This document shows, in pieces, positions 25,792 to 33,697 of a stretch of 64,000 nucleotides of DNA. The stretch covers positions 744,001 to 808,000 of the forward strand of contig NZ_CP032819.1 in NCBI RefSeq assembly GCF_003991565.1, in the 5' to 3' direction. The stretch comes from Butyricimonas faecalis (GTDB lineage Bacteria; Bacteroidota; Bacteroidia; Bacteroidales; Marinifilaceae). Below the pieces are notes generated by a model that was given only the letters and a program-made list of their open reading frames with translations, searched no databases and was not told the DNA's origin. A program made the position numbers and the translations under genes. The number at the start of each line of letters is the position of its first letter. The stretch's first letter is position 1.

Positions 25792-27607
25792 TAGATGGGC
25801 CGGTAGGATCGATAACAGAGGTTCCGCCATAATCGGCTGGAACCCCGTCACTGTTATCAAGACACCATTCCAATACATTGCCGTGCATATTGTAAAGACC
25901 ATAGCTATTGGGGGAATAGCTGCCCACTGCTTGCGTCACACCGGGAAAAGTGCCGGTATCCATAATATCGGCTATCAGACTACTGCCATCCCAGCTCCAC
26001 GAGTATTTCCAATCAAAGTTGGCAAGGGTATTGTCCAATTTATAACCGTCACCCACACCGAAAGGCAAAGATCCTTTATCGCCGCGACAGGCATATTCCC
26101 ATTGCGCTTCCGTTGGCAATGAACCACCCACCCATTCCGCGTAGGCTTTTGCCCCGTACCAGGTTACCCATACAACAGGATGATCCTCATAACCCGGTTG
26201 AGGTATCCATTTATCCGTATTCCACTTTACGCCCCATTGATTAGTATTGCCTTCATAAACCAAATGCTCTCCGTTATACTCTCCGCCAATCATATTACCG
26301 CCTGCACCGGGAATATTAGGATGTTTCAACATCTCACCCTGAATCCCTTTGGCATTCAAAAACTCCACATACTGAGAATTCGTGATCGCGTATTTTGTTA
26401 TGTAAAAATCTTTGGTCAGGGTAACCCTATGCTGGGTTTCATTAGTACCACGATTAGGCTCGGTAGGAGTCGTATTGAGGCCGGAATTATTTGTATTGTC
26501 CAGATTGCTACCGTCGGATGATCCCATCAGGAATGTGCCTTTGGGGATCAAAACCATTTCGGGAAGTTTTATTGCCGTACCTGTATTGTTGTCATTGACC
26601 GTCCAGTCGATAATCGTTGGGCTGCCTGCCACGACGATGCCGCTCTTTTGCACCGTCAGCGGATAAACGTAATGGTTGCCCGCCTCGAATTTTTCAGCAG
26701 CCGGAATAGCCCAGGTATAAGACTGTCCGCCTACGGTAAAGACCACCGTGCGACCATTGTAAGTGTCAGCCGCCTGCGGGACGAGAATAGCCGAGAAAGT
26801 GGCGTCGTAAGTGGCGCTCACCGTTTCCGCTTTCAACGGGGAAAACGTCCGCGCAAGGTTTGTTCCCGTCGTGGGCGTACCATCCTGTAAAGCCAGTTCC
26901 GCCGTTACGGGCATACCGCCGAACGCTATCGTCGAAGCTGCAAGCCCCGAAATATCCGCAGAAGTGAGTCCGTTACCCGCCTTTACATTAAGCGTTATCT
27001 TGCTCATGGCGTGCGAAAATTCAAGATTCACAGCAGCTTTACTCTTGGCTACATCGGTCTTTTTCGCATACAGTATATCGATAACCGCCGGATCACTTTG
27101 GTCGACCACACAAACATTGTACTTGTAATCAGCGGTTATTTCGCCGGCTCCTGTTCCGGTCGTACCGTATGGATAATAAGCGATAAAGTCCACATTGCCC
27201 GATTGCGGGTAGTAGATTTCCGCACCTCCGTCGTCCAGCGTCAATGCCCCGGTAGTAATATCGCTTACCTTAAATTTACGGTTCTCCGCTCCGGTGATTC
27301 CCGGCAGGTTTCTACCCGCGTCAAGCATAAATATCCCTACTTTATCGTCTTGCACCCACTCATCGCCGCCTGCCGTCGTACGGGTTGTAAACGCATCGGA
27401 AGTGCCGCGTAGCCCCGCAGATGTGCCACCTTGTGCAAAAGCCACCCCATCCACTGCGGCGGTAAAGCTCAACGCTACGGGATCGCCACCGTCCGGTTCC
27501 TGTCCGTCATCCCGTGAACAGCCCACAAATAGAGCCGCACACAATATTAGCGCCACAGCCGGAATTCCGATCCCCCGTCGCCACTGTCTGATTGTTTCTT
27601 TCGTCAT
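25658..27607 (-). CDS. Fimbrillin-FGE-fold adhesin lipoprotein, DGR target 1 (carries VR1)
   Basis: I start this at the ATG 27607 (MTKETIRQW), giving 649 residues. The lipobox is FVGC. A fimbrillin/Mfa-like beta domain spans about 50-340 (FYPQSG-type strand YYPQSGNVDFIAYYPYG). A C-terminal FGE/SUMF1-like C-type-lectin fold spans about 350-649 (MVLIPKGTFLMGSS, YAITNSQYVEFLNAKG, LPTEAQWEYACRG, YGLYNMHGNVLEWC, GFRVVVVP). Residues matching the two catalytic cysteines of true FGE are not Cys, so the domain is probably ligand-binding. The last 44 residues are encoded by VR1. Compared with TR, VR1 has 27 differences, only 13 at template adenines, so it is older or drifting. It is a surface pilus-tip type adhesin by context. 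Confidence 0.88.
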   Translation of the reverse strand: MTKETIRQWRRGIGIPAVALILCAALFVGCSRDDGQEPDGGDPVALSFTAAVDGVAFAQGGTSAGLRGTSDAFTTRTTAGGDEWVQDDKVGIFMLDAGRNLPGITGAENRKFKVSDITTGALTLDDGGAEIYYPQSGNVDFIAYYPYGTTGTGAGEITADYKYNVCVVDQSDPAVIDILYAKKTDVAKSKAAVNLEFSHAMSKITLNVKAGNGLTSADISGLAASTIAFGGMPVTAELALQDGTPTTGTNLARTFSPLKAETVSATYDATFSAILVPQAADTYNGRTVVFTVGGQSYTWAIPAAEKFEAGNHYVYPLTVQKSGIVVAGSPTIIDWTVNDNNTGTAIKLPEMVLIPKGTFLMGSSDGSNLDNTNNSGLNTTPTEPNRGTNETQHRVTLTKDFYITKYAITNSQYVEFLNAKGIQGEMLKHPNIPGAGGNMIGGEYNGEHLVYEGNTNQWGVKWNTDKWIPQPGYEDHPVVWVTWYGAKAYAEWVGGSLPTEAQWEYACRGDKGSLPFGVGDGYKLDNTLANFDWKYSWSWDGSSLIADIMDTGTFPGVTQAVGSYSPNSYGLYNMHGNVLEWCLDNSDGVPADYGGTSVIDPTGPSTGDNRMLRGGNFGLDAQYCRSAFRFNDRHDHATNHYGFRVVVVP

Positions 27608-27816
27608 ATACATTTGTTTTAGAATTATATTGTTCGTTATCCCTCTATACTCACTTTGGCTGGACTTACAGCCCGTAGTCGGTATTTTTAAAGTCCCCCG
27701 GTTTTCGACCACCTATAGGCTGCTACTAACCGGGAAAGACTTTCGTTTTGTTTTCCACCCAATGGGTGAGGGAGGCTGGCCGGTTCATATCGTCCGAAAT
27801 CCATCGGCGCCCTGAG

Positions 27817-27950
27817 CTATGGGACAAACACCACGCGAAACCCGAAGTTGTTATTAGCGTTATCGGGCTTGTTGTTGTTCCGATACGCGGAACGGCAATA
27901 CTGGGCGCTGTTGCCATAATAGCCGCCGCGCAGCACGCGGTTGTTGCCCG
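27817..27950 (-). repeat. DGR template repeat (TR)
   Basis: This 134-bp template lies 3 bp beyond the reverse transcriptase stop codon and is read on the minus strand as RNA for mutagenic reverse transcription. It conserves the adhesin reading frame, including the final stop, and is packed with AAC/AAT codons: translated it would read GNNRV, GNSAQ, RNNNKPDNANNN, then GFRVVFVP. There are 31 template adenines. It lacks a gene start of its own; the apparent 82-codon frame across it is an artefact. Its last 44 codons define the hypervariable sites in VR2. Confidence 0.93.
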
Positions 27951-27953
27951 TTT

Positions 27954-28952
27954 TCAGCCAACCTCCCTTTTCTTTGCCGATATCTGCCGGAATTCCCGCG
28001 CATCGGCAAAGCGGGTGAAAGCCACCAGCGGCTGCACATGGAGCGCATACCGCGCCTGAGACCATTCGCCCGTATCAAGTTTTATATCATAACTGTTCAT
28101 CTTGCACCTGAAACGCTTTTTACTGTTGCGGTTCAGCCGCACCCGTCCCGGAAACAGCACATAACCCAGAAACGGTACGCCCTTATCTGTATTGTTTATG
28201 CAGGGCGGTTTGAGCGTCAGCCACAGGCGTTCCCCGATAAAGGAGGTCAACCCTGCGGTTATGCGCAGTAATTCCGTTTTGTCATCATGCCACAATACCA
28301 TATCGTCCATGTAGCGCACATAGGCCGGAGCGCGCAGTGCCTCCCGCACATGGTGGTCAGCGTATGCCATATAGTAATTGGCAAAATGCTGGCTCGTCAG
28401 GTTGCCGATGGGCAGCCCACAGCCCGGAGCCGTCCGGTAGCTGTCGATGATGCGCCGGAAAAGACCAAGCAATGCAGGATCTTTGAAACGGCGGGATAGC
28501 AGTCCATAGAGCGTTTCGTGGTCGATGCTGTCGAAGAATTTGCGCACGTCCAATTTACAGAGCCAACGGTAATGCCGGGTGTGCGTTTTCGCTTTCTCCA
28601 ATGCCGCATACTGTCCTTTGCCGATGCGGGAGGCGTAGCTGTCATCGGTCTGGAAACGCTCGAAAACGGGGTGGCACACGATCATTACGGCGTGGTGCAA
28701 TACCCGTTCGCGGAATGCCGCCGCGCAGATCATCCGCTCTTTCGGGTCATAAATGTGGAAATAGCGGTAATCGCCCACGGGCACGTCGCCAGCAAGTAGC
28801 TCCCGGCGCAGTTCGGCCAGATTGGCATCCAGCCGAAAGCGGTAATGCTTCACCTCGTCGTTGTAGTTCTTTCCCTTGCGGGCTTTCCAGAATGCCAGCC
28901 GCAGGTTGTCCGGATCGGCGATGCGTTCCATCAGGTATCCTTCGCGTTTCAT
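27954..28952 (-). CDS. DGR reverse transcriptase
   Basis: This is the error-prone reverse transcriptase that copies the TR RNA with adenine-specific infidelity. The 332 residues show the RT finger/palm motifs in order: YRYFHIYDPKERMICAA, motif A LDVRKFFDSIDH (catalytic Asp about 150), the DGR-diagnostic IGNLTSQ in CGLPIGNLTSQHFANYY (group II and retron RTs have QGxxxSP), the catalytic box YVRYMDDMVLW (about 225), and PFLGYVLFPGRVRL. The start ATG overlaps the HRDC gene by 4 bp, and the stop lies 3 bp before TR. No maturase or endonuclease domain is present. Confidence 0.95.
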   Translation of the reverse strand: MKREGYLMERIADPDNLRLAFWKARKGKNYNDEVKHYRFRLDANLAELRRELLAGDVPVGDYRYFHIYDPKERMICAAAFRERVLHHAVMIVCHPVFERFQTDDSYASRIGKGQYAALEKAKTHTRHYRWLCKLDVRKFFDSIDHETLYGLLSRRFKDPALLGLFRRIIDSYRTAPGCGLPIGNLTSQHFANYYMAYADHHVREALRAPAYVRYMDDMVLWHDDKTELLRITAGLTSFIGERLWLTLKPPCINNTDKGVPFLGYVLFPGRVRLNRNSKKRFRCKMNSYDIKLDTGEWSQARYALHVQPLVAFTRFADAREFRQISAKKREVG

Positions 28953-29443
28953 CCCTGTCCTCCTATCTGTATTTCGTCGGCTTGCGCCGTGTGATTATTA
29001 TTGTCGGTATGGTATCTTTTCAACATCGATTTGCCGTAACGGATAATCTTTTTCTCGCCGATTCCGGGCAGCGTGGCCAGCGATTTCTCGGTCAACTCGG
29101 CCAGGCGGCAGATGCCCGCTAGTTCCTCATCGGTAAACACGGCATAAGCCGGCACGCCGTCCTCGTTCGCAAGTGCCTTACGGATTTCACGCAAGCGTGA
29201 GAAAACGGCAAACTGGCTTTCAGTAAGTACCTGCTTATAGTCTACTTTAGCCCTGCTGCCCGTTGCACCACTCTGGGTAACATCGGGCAGGTAACGCACG
29301 CAGAAACTCCATCCGCCACCCTTTTCGTTCTGGAAAAAGCGTTGCTCCACTTCCAGTACCTTGCGGCCGGTCATAAAACGGTTCATTTCCGAGAGGGCTT
29401 CGCCCGTATCGGTCAGCGGTATGTTGAATATCTGTATTTGCAT
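28949..29443 (-). CDS. HRDC-domain DGR accessory protein
   Basis: This is a 164-residue basic protein. The N-terminal 70 residues (MQIQIFNIPLTDTGE, FMTGRKVLEVEQRFFQ) have no family I can name and may replace Avd in binding RT or template RNA. The C-terminal HRDC domain (about 88-150: FSRLREIRKALANEDGVPAY, FTDEELAGICRL, LATLPGIGEKKIIRYGKSML) is the nucleic-acid-binding module of RecQ/RNase D proteins. HRDC proteins are a known accessory class in DGRs lacking the Avd barrel. Its stop overlaps the RT start (ATGA), so the two are coupled. No Avd gene is visible in the window. Confidence 0.87.
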   Translation of the reverse strand: MQIQIFNIPLTDTGEALSEMNRFMTGRKVLEVEQRFFQNEKGGGWSFCVRYLPDVTQSGATGSRAKVDYKQVLTESQFAVFSRLREIRKALANEDGVPAYAVFTDEELAGICRLAELTEKSLATLPGIGEKKIIRYGKSMLKRYHTDNNNHTAQADEIQIGGQG

Positions 29444-29500
29444 ATACCTTAAATATATAGAGTGTCAAAAATCAGTTTCTTTTTTTTAATTTTAAAATCG

Positions 29501-29515
29501 ACCGGCCACGCCGGT
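29501..29515. other. Perfect hairpin downstream of the VR2 gene
   Basis: ACCGGC and GCCGGT enclose a 3-nt loop between the VR2 adhesin stop and the HRDC start. Nearby GCCTGCC/GGCAGGC copies (about 29533 and 29571) add a longer inverted repeat. In the minus direction the hairpin is followed by an A/T-rich tract. It could be a terminator or a DNA cruciform of the kind that promotes retrohoming downstream of VRs. Confidence 0.5.
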
Positions 29516-29611
29516 ATTATGCTTTCGGCTTGCCTGCCCCTTGCTTCGGTCGTCCCTCCCTCGCTTATCAGGCAGGCTCGTTTTTCTTTTAGCTCAAGGC
29601 AACGACGTGAA

Positions 29612-29745
29612 CTATGGGACAAACACCACGCGAAACCCGAAGTTGAAATTAGCGTCATCGGGCTCGTAGTTGCTCCGATACGCGGAACGGCAATACTGGG
29701 CGCTGAAGCCATAATAGCCGCCGCGCAGCACGCGGCGGTTGCCCG
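29612..29745 (-). repeat. DGR variable repeat VR2
   Basis: These 134 bp are collinear with the TR, with 10 substitutions, all at template-strand adenines (A to T, C or G). All 103 non-adenine positions are unchanged, which is the signature of recent mutagenic retrohoming. Confidence 0.94.
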
Positions 29746-31444
29746 CCGATGGGCCGGTAGGATCGGTAACAGAGGCCTCGCCATAATCGGCTGGAACCCA
29801 GTCGCTGTTATCAAGACACCATTCCAATACATTGCCGTGCATATCGTAAAGACCGTAGCTGTTGGGTGAATAGCTGCCCACGGCTTGCGTCACTCCAGGA
29901 CAAGTGCCGGTATCCGTAATATCGGCTGTCGGGCTACTGCCATCCCAGCTCCACGAATATTTCCAATCAAAATTGGCAAGGGTATTGTCCAATTTGTAAC
30001 CGTCACCCACACCGAAAGGCAAAGATCCTTTATCGCCGCGACAGGCATATTCCCATTGCGCTTCCGTTGGCAATGAACCACCCACCCATTCCGCGTAGGC
30101 TTTTGCCCCGTACCAGGTTACCCATACAACAGGATGATCCTCATAACCCGGTTGGGGAATCCATTTATTCGTATCCCACTTTACGCCCCATTGATTAGTA
30201 TTGCCTTCATAAATCAAAGGCTCACCGCTATATTCTCCGCCAATCATATTACCGCCTGCACCGGGAATATTAGGATGTTTCAACATCTCACCCTGAATCC
30301 CTTTGGCATTCAAAAACTCCACATACTGAGAGTTCGTGATCGCGTATTTTGTTATGTAAAAACCCTTGGTTAGGGTAACCTTATGCTGGGTTTCATTAGT
30401 ACCACGGTTCGGTTCGTTCCCGGGACTCCCCATAATGAAAGAGCCGGCAGGAATAAACGGCAGCGCCGTATAAGGAATTTGCTGTGTAAAGGATTCGACG
30501 GTTCTAGCGGTCATATCGAGCTGCGCGGTCAGGGGCGAGCCGTTAAGGAGCAGGTCACCATTGGAAATGAGGAATATCCTTGCGTCTCTTGCTACCACCT
30601 GCGCCGGAATAAGGGCGCAGAAAGTAAATGAACTTTCGTAATCGGCATCACTCGGCTGTTCTATCCGCCGCATCGTTACTCCACCCGCGTCTCCGGATGC
30701 AGCAACTGCTCCCGAGAAAAGGTTTAGTCCGGCGGCGGTACGTACATTACGGAGTTCCACGGTAATATCTTCATTCGTGTTCAATGCTTTATACTTGACA
30801 TCATCAATGCTTACCTGAACCATTGCCAGCGCATGAGAGAATTGCAGGCTAACAGTTTCACCTTTGCCATAACCGCTACCGGTGTTGTCGGCCTTGGCCG
30901 TCAGCAGGTCGGAAAGATTGTAATTGCTTTTCTCCGCACTTCCAACAGTGGTCTTGCCGCTCTGGTCGGTCTTTACGGTGAAAGTTATTGCTATCGGGTC
31001 GAGCGTTGCGGGAGTACCGCCGTTATCGTCGTAAGGATAGTAGGCATAGAAGTCGAGCGAGGTAATTCCGCTACTTGCCGTCGGCCAGTAAACCGCTCCG
31101 CTCCACGAGTCGTCCGCGCTACTGTACGTCAACTTTACGTTATGTATAAAATTGTCCGAGGCGGCAAGTGGCTGCCCGTGCGTTACGGCGAAAACACCTA
31201 TCTCGTCGCCATCCTCCCAAGTGCTGCGAAACTGATTGTCCGTGGCTACGCGGGTGCGGGGTGCATCGTTGTCCTCCGTTGCATAAGCAACTCCATCCGG
31301 TTGGACAAAGCCTATCTTGAATTTTATATCGCCATTCTGTCCGACAGGGATGTCCGGACCGTCGCCCTCTATATCGTCATGACCGCATCCCGCGAGCAGA
31401 AACAAGGGGAATGCCAGTAACAGTAAAAGTTTCTTCTTGTTCAT
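29612..31444 (-). CDS. Fimbrillin-FGE-fold adhesin lipoprotein, DGR target 2 (carries VR2)
   Basis: This 610-residue protein has a lipoprotein signal with LLAGC, a fimbrillin-like domain at about 35-330 (DGDEIGVFAVTHGQP, DFYAYYPYDDNGG, LQFSHALAMVQVS), and an FGE/C-type-lectin domain at about 335-610 (FIPAGSFIMGSPG, LPTEAQWEYACRG, YGLYDMHGNVLEWC). The last 44 residues are VR2-encoded: GNRRV, GFSAQ, RSNYEPDDANFN. Every departure from the template sits at an Asn or Lys template codon. Where FGE has its two catalytic cysteines (aligning the arginine before the GFR end) I read Ala and Ser, so a non-enzymatic binding fold is inferred. The gene lies in the pilus operon directly after the FimB-like gene, suggesting a pilus-tip adhesin. 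Confidence 0.93.
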   Translation of the reverse strand: MNKKKLLLLLAFPLFLLAGCGHDDIEGDGPDIPVGQNGDIKFKIGFVQPDGVAYATEDNDAPRTRVATDNQFRSTWEDGDEIGVFAVTHGQPLAASDNFIHNVKLTYSSADDSWSGAVYWPTASSGITSLDFYAYYPYDDNGGTPATLDPIAITFTVKTDQSGKTTVGSAEKSNYNLSDLLTAKADNTGSGYGKGETVSLQFSHALAMVQVSIDDVKYKALNTNEDITVELRNVRTAAGLNLFSGAVAASGDAGGVTMRRIEQPSDADYESSFTFCALIPAQVVARDARIFLISNGDLLLNGSPLTAQLDMTARTVESFTQQIPYTALPFIPAGSFIMGSPGNEPNRGTNETQHKVTLTKGFYITKYAITNSQYVEFLNAKGIQGEMLKHPNIPGAGGNMIGGEYSGEPLIYEGNTNQWGVKWDTNKWIPQPGYEDHPVVWVTWYGAKAYAEWVGGSLPTEAQWEYACRGDKGSLPFGVGDGYKLDNTLANFDWKYSWSWDGSSPTADITDTGTCPGVTQAVGSYSPNSYGLYDMHGNVLEWCLDNSDWVPADYGEASVTDPTGPSAGNRRVLRGGYYGFSAQYCRSAYRSNYEPDDANFNFGFRVVFVP

Positions 31445-31479
31445 ATCTCTGTTTTAATTATCGTTCTTAATTAATTACC

Positions 31480-32319
31480 TCAATTGGCTATCACGCTACC
31501 ACCGGTTATTTTATTCCAGGCATTTATAATGGTCGTAAACCCTGCCGGAGACGGTGTTTCTTCCGCCTGCCCGCCGAGCGTAAGAGGTTCATTCTTGTTG
31601 TCGTTGAAAGTGGCTAATGCGGCCGTCAAATCGCTGTCCAGAATCATATCGTCCGGAGTGCCATCCGTGAACTTTATCGTTCCGCTCAACTTCTGCTTCG
31701 CCCCGGTTATTCCTAACAGGTGAACGGTGGCCGTCCATTTACCATCGGTGCCCTTGGCGAAAGTCAACGCCACATCCGAAGGGGTACCGTGCGTATCGTT
31801 TGACATATCGAGGCTTCCAGCCACACCCGAAAGGGTACCGGTAATGGTTGCTATCTTGTCTACCGTGCCGCCCGTGGCTTCTATTACCAGCGTTAATTGC
31901 CGTACCTGCTGCTTCATCGCAACGGTAAGCTCATGATGTTTGCCCCCGTCTATCACAGCGTCCAGCCGCCCGGTAAAGAACCACCCCGGCATCCCCGCTG
32001 CATAATCTGCCGTTGACGCGGTGCCGTTTATAGTAATATTATCCGCCTCATGGTAGAAATATAGGGTATAATTGCCTGGCTCAATCAAGTCGGGAAGCGT
32101 ATATTTGTCTGCCATAGCCGTAAAAGTCCTGTCGCCGAAAGCTACCGTGTAACCCGATGGTTTGGCAATGCCCTGCCCTATACCGCTCCAATCCGCCGTT
32201 ACGGTGATCTTCGCCTTGTCCGGGTGGTCGGTTTCGTGGATGGGGTCTTTCACATCGCAGGCGGTCAGGAATATTATTGCCCCGGCTGCCATCATTAATT
32301 TAGTTACAGTCATGTTCAT
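31480..32319 (-). CDS. FimB/Mfa2-family fimbrial anchor lipoprotein
   Basis: This 279-residue lipoprotein (lipobox FLTAC) has the beta-rich organisation of FimB/Mfa2 anchor subunits: KITVTADWSGIGQGIAKPSGYTV-like opening strand, the mid region NYTLYFYHEADNITING and GMPGWFFTGRLDAVIDGG, and a C-terminal half ending TIINAWNKITGG. Such proteins cap and anchor type V pili in the outer membrane. It is placed 6 bp after the DUF3575 gene and 35 bp before the VR2 adhesin. Family assignment is from overall pattern. Confidence 0.78.
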   Translation of the reverse strand: MNMTVTKLMMAAGAIIFLTACDVKDPIHETDHPDKAKITVTADWSGIGQGIAKPSGYTVAFGDRTFTAMADKYTLPDLIEPGNYTLYFYHEADNITINGTASTADYAAGMPGWFFTGRLDAVIDGGKHHELTVAMKQQVRQLTLVIEATGGTVDKIATITGTLSGVAGSLDMSNDTHGTPSDVALTFAKGTDGKWTATVHLLGITGAKQKLSGTIKFTDGTPDDMILDSDLTAALATFNDNKNEPLTLGGQAEETPSPAGFTTIINAWNKITGGSVIAN

Positions 32320-32325
32320 CTCTTT

Positions 32326-33435
32326 TTATCGTACTATATTATTACTGCCGATGGTCCAAATAAGACTGATCCCCGCTTGTGTCGGGCTCCAGAAGTTTTT
32401 GGTTTTATCCCTGTCTTTGAATACGCGCACTTTGTTCGATACCGTAAAGCGATCATACTCCATACGGGTATAACCAAGGCCGAGATTGAAATCAAACGAA
32501 AAACGGTGCGAAAGACAAAGCTGGTAGCCGACTGTTAAGCCGGCACCCCACAACTTGCCCTGGTAACCGGTGTCATCGGAGAACAGGCTGCCCAGCATTC
32601 CTTTATAGATATTATATTCGCCGATATTCGCACCCACGCCCACATAGAAGCGTTTGTTGTTGAGCAGATACCAGCGTACCTCGGGGCTGACCAACCAGAT
32701 TTTCTGCACCTTGCCCTTTTCGTTTCCCAACCACGAATGACTGCCGTCCACTTTGATACCGATATGGCGGTTGACACGCCATTCCACACCTAAAGTCGGC
32801 AACAGGAAGGCGTCGTAAAGCAGGTTGGTACGCACGGCAAAGCAGTAGAACTTTGCGGGTACGGCAATTTCCACAACAGGTTCAGGCTGCTGCTCTACAA
32901 CCGACTCCGGCTGGCGTTCCTCTACCGGAGGTTCTTCGCACCGGGGTTCCTCCTTTACCAACTTCGGCTGTTTAGGTTGCTCCTTTGCCGGAATACGCAG
33001 GGTTACGACCACCATATCCCGATAGGTTTTCCCGTCGGGTGCAGTATAAGCCGAAACATGATTTTTCGTTATAAAATGTTCCTCTGCCAGTCTTTTGTGC
33101 ACGATAAGTTCCGACTTTACGCGGTTACTCCGGGTTACTGCTATCCTAAAACTTGCTTCGGGTGTTTCGCCCGAGGCGCAGTAACCATCCACATCGACAG
33201 GCATTCGCCCCGAAGTGATTTCCGCCCGGTATTCGTCCACCAACGCGTAAAGCCGGTCGAGTTCGGTATTGTTGCCGCCGTAGGGAACATAGAACATATC
33301 CTCACCGGGAACGAAGCGAAAGGTGATAATCGTATCGCCACCTGTAGGGGAACCCGAGTACAGCGTCTCGCTGCCGTATCCCGGCAGGCTAAGAAAGAGC
33401 AGGAACAATCCTGCAAGCAGTGTTTTTCTCATCAT
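32326..33435 (-). CDS. DUF3575 outer-membrane protein of the pilus operon
   Basis: From the ATG 33435 (MMRKTLLAGLF) this is 369 residues; an in-frame ATG at 33459 is also possible. A signal peptide precedes an OmpA-peptidoglycan-like segment (about 25-135), a Pro/Glu/Gln-rich linker (about 145-190; PPVEERQPESVVEQQ), and a DUF3575 eight-strand-type beta domain (about 195-369: AVRTNLLYDAFLLPTLGVEW, LVSPEVRWYLLNNKRFYVGVG, ending TQAGISLIWTIG). DUF3575 proteins regularly open Mfa-like pilus operons of Bacteroidales. A structural or assembly role in the outer membrane is inferred. Confidence 0.85.
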   Translation of the reverse strand: MMRKTLLAGLFLLFLSLPGYGSETLYSGSPTGGDTIITFRFVPGEDMFYVPYGGNNTELDRLYALVDEYRAEITSGRMPVDVDGYCASGETPEASFRIAVTRSNRVKSELIVHKRLAEEHFITKNHVSAYTAPDGKTYRDMVVVTLRIPAKEQPKQPKLVKEEPRCEEPPVEERQPESVVEQQPEPVVEIAVPAKFYCFAVRTNLLYDAFLLPTLGVEWRVNRHIGIKVDGSHSWLGNEKGKVQKIWLVSPEVRWYLLNNKRFYVGVGANIGEYNIYKGMLGSLFSDDTGYQGKLWGAGLTVGYQLCLSHRFSFDFNLGLGYTRMEYDRFTVSNKVRVFKDRDKTKNFWSPTQAGISLIWTIGSNNIVR

Positions 33436-33518
33436 TTCTGTTTTTAATTTAAAACCCATAGCCTCTTATCCTTCTGATTACTATTTGTTAGTAAAAGTAA
33501 AGAGATGAAAATAAAATG

Positions 33519-33551
33519 CGTTATCAAAATATGATTTGATAAAAGATAACG
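33519..33551. promoter_or_regulatory. Nested palindrome upstream of the pilus/DGR operon
   Basis: TTATCAAA and TTTGATAA (33521-33528, 33535-33542) form a perfect 8-bp inverted repeat, embedded in a wider CGTTATC/GATAACG pair (33519-33525, 33545-33551). It sits about 85-115 bp before the first pilus gene and is the best operator candidate for the TPR-AraC regulator. Confidence 0.45.
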
Positions 33552-33604
33552 AATAATACATTGATTAACAACGAAATATTTTTATCCAATTTTGAGGAAA
33601 CGGC

Positions 33605-33646
33605 ATAAAAAAAGACACCCGGAAACAGCCTTAAAAACTATTTCCG
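33605..33646 (-). terminator. Terminator of the TPR-AraC regulator gene
   Basis: On the minus strand CGGAAATAG pairs with CTGTTTCCG (33646-33638, 33628-33620), followed 7 nt later by a run of seven Ts. Confidence 0.65.
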
Positions 33647-33697
33647 AATGTTGTGGGAGTAAGAATGTATTCCGAAACGGGTGAAAACTCCCGAAAT

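Noticed and set aside
27817..28065. An 82-codon minus-strand frame ending GFRVVFVP that looks like a small gene
   Set aside because: Its 3' part is the DGR template repeat, and its 5' part overlaps the RT gene in another frame. It is template RNA, not a protein gene.
25658..31444. Sulfatase-modifying enzyme (formylglycine-generating) activity for the two FGE-domain proteins
   Set aside because: The domain is fused to fimbrillin, carries DGR variable repeats and seems to lack the catalytic cysteines. No sulfatase gene is nearby.
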